From: Erysipelotrichaceae bacterium
GTDB lineage: Bacteria; Bacillota_I; Bacilli_A; RFN20; CAG-449
Direction: 5' to 3'
NCBI GenBank assembly: GCA_015059045.1
Contig: SVBD01000009.1
Coordinates: 1 to 63,523, forward strand
Length of the DNA stretch: 63,523 nt
Made by a program: the position numbers and the translations under genes
Notes under the pieces: generated by a model
What the model was told of the DNA's origin: nothing
The model's input: the letters and a program-made list of their open reading frames with translations, nothing else
Databases searched by the model: none
In this document: piece by piece, positions 24,750 to 32,069 of the stretch
Layout: each line of letters starts with the position of its first letter
Numbering within the stretch: position 1 is the stretch's first letter

Positions 24750-25979
24750 CTAAATTGTAGTAATTGGTAAAGCATATACATTTTCATCAATTTTGTAAAC
24801 TGATTCTGTTAAACATATCACTGCAGATTCACCAATTGCATATTTTGATTTTTCAAATTTATTAAATGCTCTAACATCACTTTTTGAGAATTTCATTCCT
24901 GATTTTATTTCAATAAATGATAATTGGCCTTTTCTTTGAATAATTAAGTCAATTTCATTTTGTTCGTTATCGCGATAGTAATAAAATTCCGCATGCGTAT
25001 TTGTGTTTTCATATGTTTTAATTATTTCATTAACAACATATGTTTCTACAAAATGACCTGAAAAATGTGAAACAGATAAATTTTTAGCATCAGATAGTTT
25101 TGCTAAATAACATGCTAACCCTGTATCTCTAAAATATATTTTTGGTCTTTTTACTACTCTTTTTGTTAATGATGTTTCAAAATAAGGTTGTAATAAATAT
25201 ATAATATTTGATGCTTCTAAAACACTTATCCAGCTGATAACAGTTTTCTTGTCCACGCCAATATGTTTTGCAATATTATCATAAATTAATTCTTCACCAG
25301 TTAATGATGCTAGAAGTTGCATTAATTTATGAAATAATAATTTATTTTTTACATCGATTAATTCTGAAACATCTCTATCAATATATGTTGCTACATAGTT
25401 AGAATAAAATGAATCTTTATCTAAATCTGGATTGCGATATAATTCTGGATAAAATCCTTTAGTTATTTGCTCAAACAATTTATCGGTTGTCATGTTATAA
25501 GAACATCTATCAACAACTCTATTAATATCCACCTCAAAAGGAATTTCTTTTCTACTATTTATCTCATTAAAACTTAATGGTGACATATTAATGATTCCAA
25601 CACGGCCTGCTAAAGATTCTGTTACACTTTTCATTAGTTTAAATTTTTGCGAACCAGTCAAAATATACATTCCATTTGCATTACCTGTTTCTAATCTTTC
25701 TCTATTAACAATACTTTCAATATATTCAAATAATATAGGAGCTTTTTGAACTTCATCAATAATTAATGGGGCTTGATGCTTAGCTAAAAAGAATTTTGGA
25801 TCATCATTAGCCAATTGTCTTTCATCCATGTCATCTAGAGAAACATAATTATAATTTAACTCTTTTTTTAATTCATAACATAATGTTGATTTTCCAACTT
25901 GACGAGCTCCGGTAACTAATGTTACAGGATATGATTTTATACTATCTAACAAAGGTTTTTTTATTGTTCTTTGAATCAT
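24750..25979 (-). CDS. AAA ATPase with DUF4143 (ATP-binding, Fic/restriction-like C-terminal fold)
   Basis: 409 residues. Walker A GARQVGKST (24-32), Walker B LIIDE (72-76), a TGSQKFKL sensor, then DUF4143 with YYRDNEQNEIDLIIQRKG and FIEIKSG, the restriction-endonuclease-like core. Such proteins are widespread in gut Bacillota in many copies and are mobile or lineage-specific; their function is not known. AAAGGAG lies before the ATG at 25979, preferred over a longer frame. Between an spmA fragment and intact spmA. Confidence 0.9.
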   Translation of the reverse strand: MIQRTIKKPLLDSIKSYPVTLVTGARQVGKSTLCYELKKELNYNYVSLDDMDERQLANDDPKFFLAKHQAPLIIDEVQKAPILFEYIESIVNRERLETGNANGMYILTGSQKFKLMKSVTESLAGRVGIINMSPLSFNEINSRKEIPFEVDINRVVDRCSYNMTTDKLFEQITKGFYPELYRNPDLDKDSFYSNYVATYIDRDVSELIDVKNKLLFHKLMQLLASLTGEELIYDNIAKHIGVDKKTVISWISVLEASNIIYLLQPYFETSLTKRVVKRPKIYFRDTGLACYLAKLSDAKNLSVSHFSGHFVETYVVNEIIKTYENTNTHAEFYYYRDNEQNEIDLIIQRKGQLSFIEIKSGMKFSKSDVRAFNKFEKSKYAIGESAVICLTESVYKIDENVYALPITTI

Positions 25980-26263
25980 TTTAAAATGCTCCTTTCTAAC
26001 TTCATTTATATTATAATTCATACAAATAGGGAATTCAACTCCCTTTTTGTAGTATTTTTATTAAGTTTACCCGTGATTTTAGTAGCTTTCACACAAAATC
26101 ACAAAGTTTTCTCACTTTGATTCTTTTTTAATTCACTTTTCTCTATTTCATTTAATCAATATCTATATCTTTATTAGGTAATGGTGGGACAATTTTAATC
26201 TCAAGAATTTTTTTTAATTTTTAATGTACTTTTTCATATTTGAAATTATATTTACAATGTTAA
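25980..26263. other. Intergenic stretch with a possible gene relic
   Basis: About 285 bases, A+T-rich, between the ATPase and spmA. On the minus strand a short frame ends in IKIVPPLPNKDIDID, which may be the tail of a lost gene, but it is too short to name. A small hairpin AGGGA/TCCCT followed by TTTTT lies at about 26031-26053 on the plus strand. Confidence 0.35.
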
Positions 26264-26854
26264 TTATTTTGTTTTTCTTTTACTAAAAGACCTAAATAAC
26301 TTATCTAATAATAATCCACCTATACAAGAAAGTAGTGTTCCAACAAAGGCTAAAAGAAGAAAATCAGCAGGATTAACGGCTCCATATTTTTGTCTAATTG
26401 CCATAACTGTAGTTGGAAGTATTGTAACCCCTGCAGTATTTAATACTAAAAATGTAACCATCTCATCACTAGCAACTCTAGAATCTTTTTCGGTGGAAAT
26501 TTCTTTCAATCTCTTCATTGCTTTTAATCCTGCTGGAGTGGCTGCAAAGCCAAGTTCAAAAATATTTGCCGATATATTCATTGCAATATAATTCTTTGCT
26601 TCTTGATCTTTTAAATTTGGCATTATTCTTTTTAAAAGTGGATCTAAAGCAATAGCGATTTGATGAATTAATCCTGAATCATACATAATAGTCATAATAC
26701 CCGACCAAAATGTCGCAGAAAAAACTAAAGTACAAACCAAAGATAATGCTTCTTCAGGAAGAGATAAAATAGAAGTAGCCATTTCTACATATCTACCTGT
26801 TAATAATCCATAAGCAAGGGAAACTAATATAATTCCAATAAAAATTTTATTCAT
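26264..26854 (-). CDS. spmA: Spore maturation protein A
   Basis: 196 residues. Nucleoside-recognition (gate-like) membrane domain with FELGFAATPAGLKAMK, MVTFLVLNTAGVTILPTTVMAIR and GLLLDKLF, which line up with Bacillus SpmA. SpmA works with SpmB in spore core dehydration; no spmB is in this window. No strong ribosome site is seen before the ATG. The first 323 bases of the gene region are duplicated at 28733-29055. Confidence 0.88.
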   Translation of the reverse strand: MNKIFIGIILVSLAYGLLTGRYVEMATSILSLPEEALSLVCTLVFSATFWSGIMTIMYDSGLIHQIAIALDPLLKRIMPNLKDQEAKNYIAMNISANIFELGFAATPAGLKAMKRLKEISTEKDSRVASDEMVTFLVLNTAGVTILPTTVMAIRQKYGAVNPADFLLLAFVGTLLSCIGGLLLDKLFRSFSKRKTK

Positions 26855-26896
26855 ATTTAAATATATGTTTTTTTACATATCAAATAACTAAAATTT

Positions 26897-27266
26897 TTAT
26901 AAAAAACTACCCCAATTTTCATATATCACTAAATATTCTTTAACATTATAAATATCTTGACTAATAATCAATCTACAATACTCGTCATTGCCATTAAATT
27001 CATATTTATTTGAATATGTATTTTTTTTAGAAACACCTATTTTATCTCCCAAAGCAGCACCTGCTCTAGTAACGGCTTTACCAAATTTGTCCTCCACCAT
27101 AATAAGAAGTACATTTTATTTTTTGAGTTCCATTACAATGTCTACATCTAGTTGTTATATGAGAAGAGTTATTATTGCCCTCCCATTGTCTGTAGATGAA
27201 TAATCTCCTCCACAAGAAACAGTGCAAATATATAAAACAAAAAAACAACATTAAGATCTTTTTCAT
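26897..27266 (-). pseudogene. Frameshifted lipoprotein with CxxC zinc-ribbon motif
   Basis: Three frames seem to belong to one gene. The start codes MKKILMLFF. After a T7 run, the next frame continues LYICTVSCGGDYSSTDNGR, a classic lipoprotein cleavage site. After a G-rich stretch the first frame resumes with TRCRHCNGTQKIKC, and after GGTGGAGGA the other frame goes on with DKFGKAVTRAGAALGDKIG to the end. This needs three shifts, at runs of T or G, so it is either a decayed gene or affected by sequence error at runs. No good ribosome site. It lies behind a G9 promoter. Confidence 0.55.
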
Positions 27267-27294
27267 TATAGCACATTCTTTTTATTCTAAATAA

Positions 27295-27326
27295 ATAATA
27301 CCCCCCCCCTTGACTATTTTTGTCAA
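27295..27326 (-). promoter_or_regulatory. Promoter with G9 run in the spacer (phase-variable type 1)
   Basis: Minus strand: consensus -35 TTGACA (27321-27326), then AAAATAGTCAA, nine G (27301-27309) and -10 TATTAT (27295-27300). The spacer is 20 bases; six G would give the optimal 17. It lies about 29 bases before the frameshifted lipoprotein start. Confidence 0.65.
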
Positions 27327-27380
27327 TAATCAAAAATTCCGATTTTCCGATGTTTTTTTTCTTTTTTCAATGTTTCAAAC

Positions 27381-27414
27381 AAAAAGTCCCTGACTCCAAA
27401 AAGGGAATCAGGGA
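27381..27414 (-). terminator. Terminator of the unknown three-gene operon
   Basis: TCCCTGACTCC (27387-27397) / GGAATCAGGGA (27404-27414), one mismatch, then TTTTTG on the minus strand. A strong GC-rich stem. Confidence 0.85.
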
Positions 27415-27462
27415 TTAACTAATATTGATATCCTATGTTTTATAATAACACTACTTTTAAAT

Positions 27463-27810
27463 TTATGATCTAATATACAATTCAACTGTATAATCATTTT
27501 CATCATACGGTCTATATAAAGAACCCAACTCTTTTTTTAGTGCTTCAAATCCTGAATGAGAAGCTATTTGACGATACATTGAGTTTGAATTATAAACCTT
27601 AATTGTTGTTCTATATTTACTTGTGACAACATAGCCATATTCTCCATATTCATCGTAGCCTTTTACGAATGTATAACAATGTTCTTTTATCCAATTGAAG
27701 GCAACTGAAGTAATAGCTATAGCACATTCACTAGTCATAAGCCCTCCTGATATAGTATTTCTTGGCTGCGTTGTTCTTAAAATATCATATTTGAATGCTA
27801 ACGAAATCAT
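27463..27810 (-). CDS. Unknown protein, third gene of the G9-controlled operon
   Basis: 115 residues, not recognised. No signal or membrane helix; a soluble, mixed alpha/beta composition with many Tyr residues in the second half (YDEYGEYGYVV, SLYRPYDENDY). AAAGGAG lies 6 bases before the ATG. It starts 13 bases after the second gene and is followed by a strong terminator. Confidence 0.72.
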   Translation of the reverse strand: MISLAFKYDILRTTQPRNTISGGLMTSECAIAITSVAFNWIKEHCYTFVKGYDEYGEYGYVVTSKYRTTIKVYNSNSMYRQIASHSGFEALKKELGSLYRPYDENDYTVELYIRS

Positions 27811-27823
27811 AATTTACTCCTTT

Positions 27824-28288
27824 CTAACTTATATAATCCATATACATATCTATATATTCTCTAGGAAATTTATAATTTGCATTCCCAGAAATGCTTTTTA
27901 AATACAAATATAAACCCTCTTCATTAACTACTGCATTTTTTAGTCTGTGATAATGTTCTTCAAAATTATTAGGTAATCCGAACGGGTTATAAACTGAGTT
28001 ACTGTTTTTTATGGCTCTATCTCCTGTTTGAAGTATTATTTTTGCTTGTTTAAGATACCCAGCACACGCTACCGCTTTAAACAATCCGTTTAATACTCCA
28101 GTATATGCTATTTCTTCTGTTGCAATTATTCTCAGATAAATTTCTAACGACTCTTGATACAGACCTCTTCTTTTATAATCAACTGCTTTATCTATTTCCA
28201 TCGCAACATTGGCGGAATAATTTCTTGTAGTACAACCATAATGACTAATGTGATATATTATTTCGCTTATTAATTCTCTTATTGACAT
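27824..28288 (-). CDS. Unknown helical protein, second gene of the operon
   Basis: 154 residues, not recognised. Predicted helical; the part KAVDYKRRGLYQESLEIYLRIIATEE resembles a single TPR-like hairpin. No membrane segment or signal. AGGAG precedes the ATG. Likely transcribed from the G9 promoter at 28657-28683 with its neighbours. Confidence 0.72.
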   Translation of the reverse strand: MSIRELISEIIYHISHYGCTTRNYSANVAMEIDKAVDYKRRGLYQESLEIYLRIIATEEIAYTGVLNGLFKAVACAGYLKQAKIILQTGDRAIKNSNSVYNPFGLPNNFEEHYHRLKNAVVNEEGLYLYLKSISGNANYKFPREYIDMYMDYIS

Positions 28289-28363
28289 ATCATTCTTCTC
28301 CTAATCAAATTTTTAGACCATTAAGTTTATTTTTCTTTTAACATTGTTATTATAATTTGTTGA

Positions 28364-28621
28364 TTATTTAGTGAAGGTAAATCCTCTTGCCATTAAATAT
28401 CTGATACATTCATCAACATCATCAAACCACACTCTAATACGATCAAAATCTCTAGAGTCACATACAAATCCGAAGTCTATTCTTGTATTTCCATAGATTC
28501 CAGAATATTCCCCGTTCCAATCTCGATAGTCTGCACGGCACATTCTTCCATCTGAAGTTTGAAAAATAGCAAAGTCAGTACCATCGTGATCTTTGCCATA
28601 GCAAAAACATTTCATAATCAT
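28364..28621 (-). CDS. Unknown small protein, first gene of the operon
   Basis: 85 residues, not recognised. A compact, cysteine-bearing, aromatic-rich sequence (MKCFCYGKD, RADYRDWNGEYSGIYGN, RVWFDDVDECIRYLM), with no signal peptide. GGAGG is 8 bases before the ATG at 28621. It is 36 bases downstream of a -10 TATAAT whose spacer holds nine G. Three small soluble proteins in a row under one promoter suggest a compact functional unit, but I cannot assign it. Confidence 0.7.
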   Translation of the reverse strand: MIMKCFCYGKDHDGTDFAIFQTSDGRMCRADYRDWNGEYSGIYGNTRIDFGFVCDSRDFDRIRVWFDDVDECIRYLMARGFTFTK

Positions 28622-28656
28622 ATTATATCCCTCCAAAACAAAATATTTATAATACC

Positions 28657-28683
28657 ATTATACCCCCCCCCGACGAAAATCAA
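28657..28683 (-). promoter_or_regulatory. Promoter with G9 run in the spacer (phase-variable type 2)
   Basis: Minus strand: -35 TTGATT (28678-28683), then TTCGTC, nine G (28663-28671) and a perfect -10 TATAAT (28657-28662). The spacer is 15 bases; eleven G would give 17. It drives the three-gene operon. Confidence 0.7.
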
Positions 28684-28732
28684 GAGCTTTGTTTATTTAT
28701 AAGATTTTGTCTCGCGAAATGTTGCACCGCCA

Positions 28733-29052
28733 GGAGTGGCTGCAAAGCCAAGTTCAAAAATATTTGCCGATATATTCATTGCAATATAATTCTTTGCTTC
28801 TTGATCTTTTAAATTTGGCATTATTCTTTTTAAAAGTGGATCTAAAGCAATAGCGATTTGATGAATTAATCCTGAATCATACATAATAGTCATAATACCC
28901 GACCAAAATGTCGCAGAAAAAACTAAAGTACAAACCAAAGATAATGCTTCTTCAGGAAGAGATAAAATAGAAGTAGCCATTTCTACATATCTACCTGTTA
29001 ATAATCCATAAGCAAGGGAAACTAATATAATTCCAATAAAAATTTAATTCAT
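28733..29052 (-). pseudogene. Truncated 5' copy of spmA
   Basis: Matches 26535-26857 for 323 bases with one mismatch. That mismatch turns codon 3 (AAA) into TAA, and the gene is cut after the FAATP region, where unrelated sequence follows. An in-frame internal ATG keeps a 95-codon frame open, but it lacks both ends of the protein. A recent partial duplication. Confidence 0.9.
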
Positions 29053-29062
29053 ATTAGTAAAC

Positions 29063-29083
29063 TTTATGTTTTGATAACATAAA
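29063..29083 (+). promoter_or_regulatory. Palindromic operator-like site upstream of the sugar transporter
   Basis: Perfect TTTATGTT (29063-29070) / AACATAAA (29076-29083) with a 5-base centre, about 70 bases before the transporter start. Size and place suit a dimeric repressor or activator; no regulator is adjacent. Confidence 0.45.
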
Positions 29084-29153
29084 ATATCACAAATTACCCC
29101 CTAAACAAACTTTTAATTATATGCTAAAATTAATTTATATTTGTGGAGGCAGT

Positions 29154-31037
29154 ATGGAAGATATTAAGAAAACCCGTGAAATGCCTACGGTTACTAATGA
29201 CGTAGATTTTAATAGAAATAAATGGTTCTTTTCTCTTGGCGGAATCGGAAGAGATATGGCTTACTCATTAGTAGCTAGTTATTTCTTTATGTATGTTCAA
29301 TTTGGACTATCATTATCAGTAGCCCAATTTGCAACTTTATCAATTTTAATTGGTGTTCTTGGTAGAATTTGGGATGGAATTAATGATCCTCTTATGGGAA
29401 CTATTATTGACGCTTGTAATTTTAAATGGGGTAAATTTAAACCTTGGATTTTAATTGGAGCCGTATTAACTGGCGGATTATTATTAGTTATGTTTAACTT
29501 AAGACCATTTGGAACAACAAACGCTGATGGATGGGTTTATGTTGGATTAATGGTGTTTATCTATTTATTATGGGAAGCAGCATTCACCATGAATGATATT
29601 GGATATTGGGGAGCAATTCCTTCTTTATCTAGAAAAAAAGAAAACCGCGATAAACTAACTACTATGGTTATCTTCTGTGCTGGTATTGGTGGGGGTATTA
29701 TCTCATTAATCGTTGGTTTTTTCTCTCCAGGTAATATTTTAACTGCTTATACTATCTATTCTATAATTGCCTGCGTTGGCATTATTTTTTGCCAAACTAT
29801 GGTTTGTTTCACTGTTAAAGAAGGTCCTAGAGTTCTTCATGATAAAGAAGAAAAAGAATCATTAAAGAAAACTTTTAAAATTATCTTTAAGAACAAACAA
29901 TTACTTTGGATCTCTATTGGATTCTTATTATATGACATTGGAAGTGGAATTCTTGGAGCCTTATTATATAATCTATATTATTTAGAATTTGGTTATGATG
30001 GAACCTTTGCCGTTGTCGCTTTAGTAATGGGTGTATTTACTATGGCTTTACAATTACTATATCCAAAGATTACTAAGAACTGGAGTCGTAAAAAAATCCA
30101 AAAATTCGCTTTACTATTTATGATTCTTGGTTATGGATTTATCGCCATATTAGGTTGGACTAGTTTAATACCGTTTACCCCAGTTACTCTAGCTATTGGC
30201 TACTTATTAACAGGTATTGGAGGTACTTACTTCTACATCACTACATTAATTAATATGACTAACTGTGTTGAATATAATGAATATTTAACTGGTGAAAGAA
30301 ATGAAGCCGTAGTTTCTGCAGTAAGACCATTAATTGTCAAATTTGGAAGTGCTACTAAATCATTATTAACTACTGTTATTCTTATCGTTTCTGGATTATA
30401 TGTATTATCTCAGCAAGTGTCAAGTTTAGAAACTCAAAAGAATTTACTTAACGATAAAATAGTTGAAAAAATATCTTCTCAAGGTTTTGATGATATGAAA
30501 TATTATATTGATAAAATCAATGAATATGGTTATCGTTTAGAAGGTCTAGAAGGAGAAGCATTTGATAATATGACTTCTACAATCAATAGCGAAATTGAAA
30601 AACTAGACAATCCGACTCTAAAAGAAGTTCAAACTGAAGCTGAATATATTTCTATGTATCAACAAATGTATATTTTAAAATATTCTAATAATGAACTTGT
30701 AGATTTCAAACAAATTAAAGACATTGATACTGATGAGTTCTTTGATGAAGATTACCGCTATGAAGCTTCATTTGTTTTCTCCTATGTTGATAATGAAGGA
30801 AATAAAATCGATGTAAATATTGCTGATAAGGTTTATAAAGAAAGCGATTCTTTATCAACTAGAATCATTCTTCGTATCATGGTGACAATCGTACCAGTAA
30901 TTATTGCATTCTTAAGTTATTACATTCAAAACAAAAAATATATCGTCAATGAAGAATTCTACAAAAAAATGGTAGAAGAACTAAATAGAAGAAGAGAAGC
31001 TAATGTTTTAGATAATACTGAATCTTGTAATCAATAG
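29154..31037 (+). CDS. GPH/MelB-type sugar symporter with large loop insertion
   Basis: 627 residues against about 450-480 for the family. The glycoside-pentoside-hexuronide:cation symporter pattern is clear: GIGRDMAYSLVASYFFMY, IWDGINDPLMG, FKWGKFKPWILIGA. Sugars or glycosides are imported with a cation. The excess lies between the predicted helices 11 and 12 (about 418-566), hydrophilic and partly coiled coil; it should face outside if both ends are cytosolic. GGAGG lies 4 bases before the ATG at 29154. Its last 38 bases overlap the convergent carboxypeptidase gene. Confidence 0.9.
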   Translation: MEDIKKTREMPTVTNDVDFNRNKWFFSLGGIGRDMAYSLVASYFFMYVQFGLSLSVAQFATLSILIGVLGRIWDGINDPLMGTIIDACNFKWGKFKPWILIGAVLTGGLLLVMFNLRPFGTTNADGWVYVGLMVFIYLLWEAAFTMNDIGYWGAIPSLSRKKENRDKLTTMVIFCAGIGGGIISLIVGFFSPGNILTAYTIYSIIACVGIIFCQTMVCFTVKEGPRVLHDKEEKESLKKTFKIIFKNKQLLWISIGFLLYDIGSGILGALLYNLYYLEFGYDGTFAVVALVMGVFTMALQLLYPKITKNWSRKKIQKFALLFMILGYGFIAILGWTSLIPFTPVTLAIGYLLTGIGGTYFYITTLINMTNCVEYNEYLTGERNEAVVSAVRPLIVKFGSATKSLLTTVILIVSGLYVLSQQVSSLETQKNLLNDKIVEKISSQGFDDMKYYIDKINEYGYRLEGLEGEAFDNMTSTINSEIEKLDNPTLKEVQTEAEYISMYQQMYILKYSNNELVDFKQIKDIDTDEFFDEDYRYEASFVFSYVDNEGNKIDVNIADKVYKESDSLSTRIILRIMVTIVPVIIAFLSYYIQNKKYIVNEEFYKKMVEELNRRREANVLDNTESCNQ

Positions 31038-31995
31038 TTATCTCTTTGACAAAATCATCACATACAAATTTAATATTTAAAGTATTACTAATTGGATTAA
31101 GGTAATAAAACTTAGTGCCAGAAGTAATACTTTTATTTATTCTAATTCCTACGATTTTTTTTGAATAAATAGCATATTCATCAATATAATTAATTCCTTT
31201 ATTTAGAAACAAGATATATTGATATTCATTGAAATAATATTCATAGATATTCTTATGAAAACTAAAATCATTACCCGAATCAAAAGTTACAACTATTAAA
31301 TTTTGATAATCTTTACTTGCACTTGTAATTAAGGTTCTTCTTGCCTTTTTCGTATATCCAGTCTTCCCACCTATACAATAAGAATAATTATGTAGTAGCT
31401 TATTTTTATTACTCCATACTCCTTTTAAAGGGGAATGATAACTTTTTGTACTAATGATATCTTTAAATACTTCATTATTTAAACAATACGCCATTAATTT
31501 AGCCATATCTAGGCAAGTAGATATGTTTCCTTCATCAAAAATATCTAATCCACTTGGATTATTAAAAGTAGTATTTGTTAGTCCTAGTTCTAAACTTTTT
31601 TGATTCATTAACTCGACAAATGATTCTACACTACCAGAAACATTCTTTGCAATCAATACTGCAGCATCATTTCCACTTCTTAACATTAATCCATATACTA
31701 GATCAATTATTGTAATTCGATCTCCAACATTTAAATAAAGTGATGATCCTTCAATAGTTTTAATAATATCATCGACAACAATTACATTAAAAAGTTTCTC
31801 ACTTTCTATAGCAAGAATCGCCGTCATTATTTTAGAAATAGACGCGACAGAATAAGCATCATCATAATTTTTACCCTCTAAAATTTCTTCGGAATTATAA
31901 TCATATACAATGTAGTTTCTTGCATAATAATTTTCTTTCGGCGAAGATAAAGAATAACTAAATATCGATAGAATAAATAATATTAATAGTTTCAT
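31000..31995 (-). CDS. D-alanyl-D-alanine carboxypeptidase (PBP5/DacF type)
   Basis: 331 residues. Signal peptide at 1-19, then a serine carboxypeptidase with SISK (about 50), SGN (about 107) and KTG (about 210), which trims the terminal D-Ala from peptidoglycan stem peptides outside the cell. The usual C-terminal beta domain and amphipathic anchor are reduced. The start at 31995 gives a clean signal peptide; no strong ribosome site is visible, and a TTG further upstream is possible. It overlaps the transporter by 38 bases. Confidence 0.88.
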   Translation of the reverse strand: MKLLILFILSIFSYSLSSPKENYYARNYIVYDYNSEEILEGKNYDDAYSVASISKIMTAILAIESEKLFNVIVVDDIIKTIEGSSLYLNVGDRITIIDLVYGLMLRSGNDAAVLIAKNVSGSVESFVELMNQKSLELGLTNTTFNNPSGLDIFDEGNISTCLDMAKLMAYCLNNEVFKDIISTKSYHSPLKGVWSNKNKLLHNYSYCIGGKTGYTKKARRTLITSASKDYQNLIVVTFDSGNDFSFHKNIYEYYFNEYQYILFLNKGINYIDEYAIYSKKIVGIRINKSITSGTKFYYLNPISNTLNIKFVCDDFVKEITIDYKIQYYLKH

Positions 31996-32033
31996 AAAAT
32001 AATATATGAGCAACAATAATTTTCTATTAACAA

Positions 32034-32060
32034 AAAAAGGAATTTTCTCAATTCCTTTTT
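32034..32060. terminator. Terminator between the cls and carboxypeptidase genes
   Basis: AAAAAGGAATT (32034-32044) / AATTCCTTTTT (32050-32060). On the minus strand T runs follow, ending the cls transcript. Confidence 0.8.
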
Positions 32061-32069
32061 ATCAAGCAA

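Noticed and set aside
26897-27100. Independent 67-residue protein
   Set aside because: It lacks its own ribosome site and continues in frame with the lipoprotein signal segment across shifted sequence, so it is treated as part of one broken gene.
28693-28980. A separate 95-residue protein with an internal ATG
   Set aside because: It is the broken 5' copy of spmA; both ends of the domain are lost, and no ribosome site serves the internal ATG.
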